In this document: positions 59,593 through 64,000 of the stretch, one piece after another | Numbering within the stretch: the first letter of the stretch is position 1 | Layout of the letters: the number at the start of each line of letters is the position of its first letter | NCBI RefSeq assembly: GCF_009730915.1 | Contig: NC_052477.1 | Coordinates: 2,692,611 to 2,756,610, forward strand | Source of the DNA: Dioscorea cayenensis subsp. rotundata | Taxonomy: Eukaryota > Streptophyta > Magnoliopsida > Dioscoreales > Dioscoreaceae | DNA length: 64,000 bases | Direction: 5' to 3' | The notes under the pieces: model-generated | The model's database searches: none | Told to the model about the DNA's origin: nothing | Seen by the model: only the letters and a program-made list of their open reading frames with translations | Translations under genes and position numbers: made by a program

Positions 59593-59921
59593 TGTTAATG
59601 CAAGAGTGCAACAACAATGAAGCTCAACAAGCAGAGAAGAAGGAGCTTTGAGCTGTTTGTAATAAAAAGTTCTTACTTGCTTGACTGACTAACAAGTTCA
59701 AACACAAATATAAAGACTTACTAAAGTCCAACAAAGGCTGACACAACCGACAAACATTTAAAGCAACATAATACTTTAACTGACAAAAAGTTAAACCCCC
59801 ATCCAAAATCACATGCTAAACAGTGGACTACCCATGCATGTACACTCCTAAGTCTCCATGCAGTCACTTCATACAGCCACCAATCCATGCATTCACTAGA
59901 CCTTCTGAGTGAGCATCAACA
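59593..59921 (-). repeat. 5' LTR of older copia
   Basis: 329 bp; starts TGTTGATGCTCACTC and ends GCATTAACA on the element strand, followed by a Met-tRNA type primer site. Confidence 0.92.
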
Positions 59922-61002
59922 GACCAAAACCTCAGTACAGTGGAATGTTGGAAGGCAGTTAGGTCTATTATTTTATGTGTGATTATCTTTTGATTATTGA
60001 TAAGCTCTATAAGGCTTGCTTTCATGGGTAATTGGCCGGTGGCCAAGGAAGTCCTTCGCTAGGGGGGGGAGGGCGAGGTGATTACTGTTGAGGATCATGT
60101 CGCCGGTAAAACCTGGGAGCACCTCACTCTTGGAAAGAAAAGAGAAGAAGTAGAAGAGAAGCGGTGGAGAGAAGAAGAAAAGTCAATCAAGAGTAAAGAC
60201 TACTTTGACTTAAGCAATAACCTCTCACTTGCATTTATATATTCAAAAAGTAACCAGCTGAAAAGTAAATCACAAACTTATAACCCCATTGGTTAACTTA
60301 ATCCACTAGTTGAGACCTTATCAGTCCAATACCTTAAACTGAATACTATATAATAATCAAAACACAAACAAAATATTCATTCATTCTCATACTAAGACTC
60401 TAGTACAACAACCATCCCCATTCACCATGCTGGGCTTGCACCCATCTTGCAACCCATGCTTGATCACAGAGAGCCACCATACCACACAGTGATGGCCAGC
60501 CTCCTCCGACCATGCTTCAATCACTATACAGCATCATCAACACCAACAATTAAGCAGCTGGAAAATGAGAATAGATTTCTTTTGGATAACCGTATAAGAA
60601 ATAGGTTGCTTGAAGGTCAAAGAGATAACATTAATAATGTTTTCCCTACAGGAGCAAGCCGATAAAGAGCTCTGCAACATTAAAGTGTTTGGCAGCAAAT
60701 TTTTGAGTGCCATTAAAACGCTCTTGACAGCGCATTAAAAAACGTGCTGATTAATGAGCAGGTGGAGTTTTGCATTAAATCAGTTGAGGAGAATATTGAC
60801 GGGCTTGGAAGAATGGACGAGGTCATGCTTGAGATCAAGACTGATGTTGTATGTTTCTAATCATGTGGTAGTGATTTGAAGGAGGAGGTTGACCGGTGTT
60901 GTAATGACCTGGCGCAGCCGTGGCCTTTATCTAGAAAGCAGATGAAAAAAAGGAGGTGAAGCACATTAGCTCCTTTAGGACAAATTCCTTTTTTTCTCGC
61001 AT
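59922..61002. other. spacer with possible gene scraps
   Basis: Moderate GC in places. Short open pieces, for example IKQLENENRFLLDNRIRNRL (60550-60610) and a later part with VEFCIKSVEENIDGLGRMDE (about 60763-60823), look protein-like, and the second is faintly like a UPF0496 coiled coil, but neither is firm. Confidence 0.3.
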
Positions 61003-61112
61003 CATGTGTGTTGGTGTTGGTGTTGGTGTTGGTTGTATATAGTGTTGGTGTATTTAGTACTTCGGCATGGTACGGCCGCAACTTTGTTGGTGTTGGTGTT
61101 GGTGTTGGTTGG
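61003..61112. repeat. GTTGGT minisatellite
   Basis: Two clusters of GTTGGT units (about 61008-61034 and 61086-61112) directly before the partial PRMT4 copy. Confidence 0.85.
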
Positions 61113-61114
61113 TG

Positions 61115-62014
61115 GTTTATTTTTGCTTGTTCATGTGGTTGATGCTTTTGATCCAAGGCTACTGGTATCTCCACCAATTTTCCATACATTGAACTTTACT
61201 AACATGAAGGTATGCCTTTATCCTTATAAACCATCAATTATTTTTATCAGAATTATTCTAATGTTGGAAACAATTGTACCCAATTCTTTTTCTTTTGTTT
61301 CTTTTTTTTCCCCAATTAAATCTTGAATCTAGTTCAACCTTTTTGTTTGTCAACCAGTTGTTTTCTGATCCCACTTTTTGATGAAAATTTTGCACCAATT
61401 TATATGTTCTTAAGTGTTGGGTTCTAGTCTTGTATAAGACTTAAAATTCTTAACCAAATCTATGGTTAATTTTATGATGGGCGATTTCACAGGAAGAAGA
61501 ACTATATGAAATTGACATCCCATTGAATTATACAGCCACCGTTGGTACAAGGGTTCATGGACTAGCTTGCTGGTTTGATGTCTTGTTTGATGCGAGGTAA
61601 CTGTTTTTTTGTTGATCCCCGCAAATGCAACCAGATATTGTTCATCTCATGATTCACATTTGTTAAAACCCATGGAAGCTTTTGTTGGTGTTATCTTTTT
61701 CTTAATCTCTAGTTTAAATTTTGCTCTCCCTAACTTTCTTGTACATTGCTAGGTGCAAACTTCAGGTAGGGTATTTAGATAATTTGAACTAAACTATGGG
61801 TAACGACAAGATAGTAATTTGTTAGAGAATTTGCTTTAGCTTTTGCCTGACAAATGAACTTTTATATAAATAAATCTATTGGATGCAACTGTATTTAAGA
61901 GTGTTAGTTGTACCATTTTGATTATGTAGCTCACCAAGTTTTGTTATCCCTTGTCTGCAAGACTCCACAGTGACTACAAGACATAACTAAGCTTAATTTA
62001 TCTGGAGGCATATC
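61115..62014 (+). pseudogene. partial PRMT4 duplicate
   Basis: Copies 39640-41505 of the PRMT4 locus, introns included. Exon copies: up to 61209 (VDAFDPRLLVS, then HTLNFTNMK) and 61493-61596 ([20 protein letters not shown], then [13 protein letters not shown]). The acceptor before the first copied exon is lost by a small deletion. At about 61830 the sequence jumps from the equivalent of 40348 to that of 41316, which removes the exons at 40809-40981 and 41078-41232. It ends at 62014 where a copia LTR begins. Confidence 0.9.
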
Positions 62015-62960
62015 TGATGAGCAACGGTCGCGAGATCAAGAGAGATTTGCAGGTATTCGACGAAATTCTCAGTAATAACCCAGGTGTTTGATAAAATGCC
62101 TGGGGTTCACCACTGAGTCAATACAGTCAAAGAAATAAAAGAGAGACAAAGGTTTCACTGGGCCAATCAAAATGAAGCACATTCATTGGATTTTATAATA
62201 TACTAATACAATCCATCAGACACCATCTTAACCTCTATTGGACAAAACACAATCTAGCATTTCATTGGTTACTTTAACACCTTAACGTGGTCCAGCACTA
62301 GCTAGTCACTAACTCCCAGAGATTACTTAATATATTATAATATATACTCAAAAGTCTTCAAATGCTTTAACGCCCACTTGGTCAAAGCACCATGCCATTC
62401 TCCTTGCTTCTTCAGAGAGCCATCTTGGCCCGGCACAGTACCATCCCGGCACAGTACCATCCCGGCACCCATGCTCCCGTCCTTCTTCACACCATGGCCT
62501 TGTGGGCGCATATCCATACGAGGTTCATTAAATGGAGGGGCAGATGTCCTTTAGTCTTATCATTCCTTAAATTAATGCCAGCAGGACATATTCTCCGGCA
62601 AAGCACGTGGTTTGCATTCCTTGTTACATGGTTCCGAGAAGCGCATATATTGGGTGAGATTTGGTGTTAATGCTTCAGATCTCTGGATTGACATTTCTGT
62701 ATGACATTATCTTTATCTTCGTACTGCTCTAGTTTTTGAGTTTCTTTAGCTTTAACTTTGGGTTTCTTTTGATGTATGAACTAAGAGAAAATAGTAGAGG
62801 AAAACAGGTGTGGAATTTTGAGTGCTTGTTTTGTCCTCCTCCTCCTTGCTGTATTTCTTGTGTGTGGCACTTGATCTTAACTATAGGTTCAGGTTGTTCC
62901 GGAGGACAGATCAGTGATCGCAGCTGAGGAAAGAAAGATCTGGGAAGGTTCAAACCAACA
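62015..62960 (+). repeat. 5' LTR of third copia
   Basis: Starts TGATGAGCAACGG exactly where PRMT4 homology stops and ends AAACCAACA before the primer site; 946 bp. Contains three CCCGGCAC-type units near 62436-62468. The partner LTR is outside the window, so the start is inferred. Confidence 0.65.
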
Positions 62961-62974
62961 TTTGGTATCAGAGC
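62961..62974 (+). promoter_or_regulatory. primer binding site (initiator Met tRNA)
   Basis: TTTGGTATCAGAGC directly after the LTR end; TGGTATCAGAGC is complementary to the 3' end of plant initiator tRNA-Met and typical of copia elements. Confidence 0.9.
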
Positions 62975-63012
62975 TAGTCAGTTGCATGCCAAAGTACCTC
63001 CGACTTGAAGAC

Positions 63013-64000
63013 ATGGCGATCACCACGCAGTAAGCCGCAAAAGAAAATATTGTGCAGTTACACTATCCGATGCTCACTACCACAAATTACTCTGCTTGGG
63101 TAATCAAAATGGAGGTTAACATGGACGCACAGGGAGTGTGGGAGGCGATAGAGCCCGTCGCCGGAGTGGCGGTGGATGTGAGAAAGGATAAGATGGCTCG
63201 AGCCTGCATCTTTCAAGCAGTGCCGGAGGATATCCTGGTGCAAATTGCCAAGAAGAAAACCTCGAAGGAGGCATGGGATAGCATCAAAACCAGATTCCTT
63301 GGTGTAGACAGGGTGAAGACGGCAAGGGTTCAAACACTCAAGAGTGAGTTTGAAGCACTTAAAATGAAGGAGAATGACACCATTGACGAGTTTGCCAGGA
63401 AAATAAGTGGCCTGGCGAATAAGTTCAGCGAGCTTGGTGAGGCTATGGTAGATGCCACGCTTGTGAAGAAGTTGTTTGGTTTAGTCCCAAATAGATTTCT
63501 GCAGGTTGTCGCTTCTCTCGAACAGCTCATGGATGTCGACAACATGTTATTCGAAGAGGCTATTGGCCGATTGAAAGCGTATGAAGAGTAGATCTAGAAG
63601 GTTGATAGCCAAGGAGATCAATTGCTACTCACTCATGAGGAGTGGAGTGCGCGGGCGAAAAGAGATAGTGACGAGACTTGGAAACAAAGTAAGGGAAGTC
63701 CAGAAGTGCGCAGCTTGGGAAGAGGACGCTGGAGAGGCCGTGGACGCGGTAGAAGAGGTCGCGGTTCTCTCGGTGCACCTCACCAAGAAGGAAGCAGCAA
63801 TGGGAACAGAGATAACGGTCATGTGAAGTGTTTCAACTGCAATAAAATGGGACACTACGCATCAGAATGCTGGAGTGAGAAACGGGAAGGGGAGGTTAAC
63901 CTCATTCAAGATGAAGAACCTACTCTCTTGTTGTCTATAGGGCAAGGAGAAACATTGAAGGGGGAGAAGAAGCAAGACATCGTGATGCTAAACGAAGAAG
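63013..64000 (+). pseudogene. third copia gag and zinc knuckle, broken
   Basis: ATG at 63013 is followed after six codons by TAA (63031). Beyond it a long frame to 63591 carries the gag domain (TTNYSAWVIKMEVNMDAQGV, SKEAWDSIKTRFLG, MKENDTIDEFARKIS) and ends at TAG. After frame changes an RG-rich part is followed by the CCHC knuckle CFNCNKMGHYASEC (about 63828-63870) and an acidic stretch up to the window end. It packages element RNA in an intact relative. The early stop and shifts make this copy dependent on others. Confidence 0.85.

Larger units (their letters stand above)
51401..59921 (-). mobile_element. older Ty1/copia element, split by a second copia insertion
   Basis: LTRs at 51401-51729 and 59593-59921 are both 329 bp (TGTTAATGCA...GCATCARCA on the plus strand). 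Flanks GATCA (51396-51400) and GACCA (59922-59926) look like a 5-bp target duplication with one change. A primer site GGTATCAAAG follows the 5' LTR on the minus strand (about 59582-59591). Order gag, protease, integrase, reverse transcriptase, RNase H marks it as copia. Without the insert at 54372-58162 (and one 5-bp duplication) the element is about 4.7 kb, a normal copia size. Confidence 0.93.
62015..64000 (+). mobile_element. third copia element, 3' part outside window
   Basis: A 5' LTR (62015-62960), primer site and broken gag follow in order. The gag is of the same family as that of the younger nested element (MDAQGVWEAIEP against LDAQGTWEAVEP) but the LTRs are unlike. It inserted into the PRMT4 duplicate; the expected target duplication starts from TATC/ATATC at 62010-62014. 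Confidence 0.85.

Overview
This is plant nuclear DNA. It shows spliced genes with GT-AG introns, a plant LRR receptor kinase, a eukaryotic tRNA-Gln and typical plant transposons (Ty1/copia with an initiator-Met tRNA primer site, a Ty3/gypsy chromovirus, a plant mariner, hAT, CACTA, Stowaway-like and micron-like elements). Spacers are very AT-rich with many (TA)n and (ATT)n tracts. The GC-rich 5' exon of the receptor kinase gene would fit a monocot, but this is only a hint. A run of exactly 1000 Ns (23293-24292) marks a scaffold gap.

The left part (1-8.6 kb) is genic. Two Maf-like nucleotide pyrophosphatase genes face each other tail to tail and share matching exon sizes; the left one is cut by the window edge and the right one is complete (9 exons, 203 aa). 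They are followed by a small two-exon gene of unknown function (86 aa) and a three-exon gene for a Shg1/BOD1-like protein with PPGF motifs (237 aa). The stretch 8.6-16.0 kb is mostly AT-rich spacer, with one micron-like repeat and a striking island of G-box/ABRE and W-box motifs ending in a TATA box (14.46-14.82 kb). A complete LRR receptor-like pseudokinase gene (852 aa, 4 exons) lies at 16.0-21.35 kb, and a tRNA-Gln(CUG) lies on the minus strand at 22.2 kb.

The middle (22.3-33.2 kb) is repeat-rich: the gap, a decayed mariner-like element with a near-perfect hairpin inside and an antisense DLN-motif ORF near its right end, tandem repeats with period 144 bp and 69 bp, an inverted-dimer MITE, and a second micron-like copy. 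A PRMT4/CARM1-type arginine methyltransferase locus spans 33.2-41.75 kb. Its second half is well preserved, but its AdoMet-binding exons carry several small indels and stops, so it is either a pseudogene or misassembled. Part of it, introns included, is duplicated 21.5 kb downstream (61.13-62.01 kb) with a 1 kb internal deletion.

The right part (43-64 kb) is dominated by transposons: a UPF0496-like gene remnant, a gypsy chromovirus remnant without visible LTRs (minus), a LINE-like insert between 44-bp direct repeats, a 1061-bp non-autonomous hAT with a perfect 8-bp target duplication, a CACTA terminus, and a nested copia pair. In the pair an older element (51401-59921) was split by a younger one (54372-58162) that has clean 5-bp target duplications but no integrase. 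A third copia element starts inside the PRMT duplicate and runs off the window end. The genes do not form an operon or a joint pathway; the shared theme is gene duplication and decay around transposon insertions.
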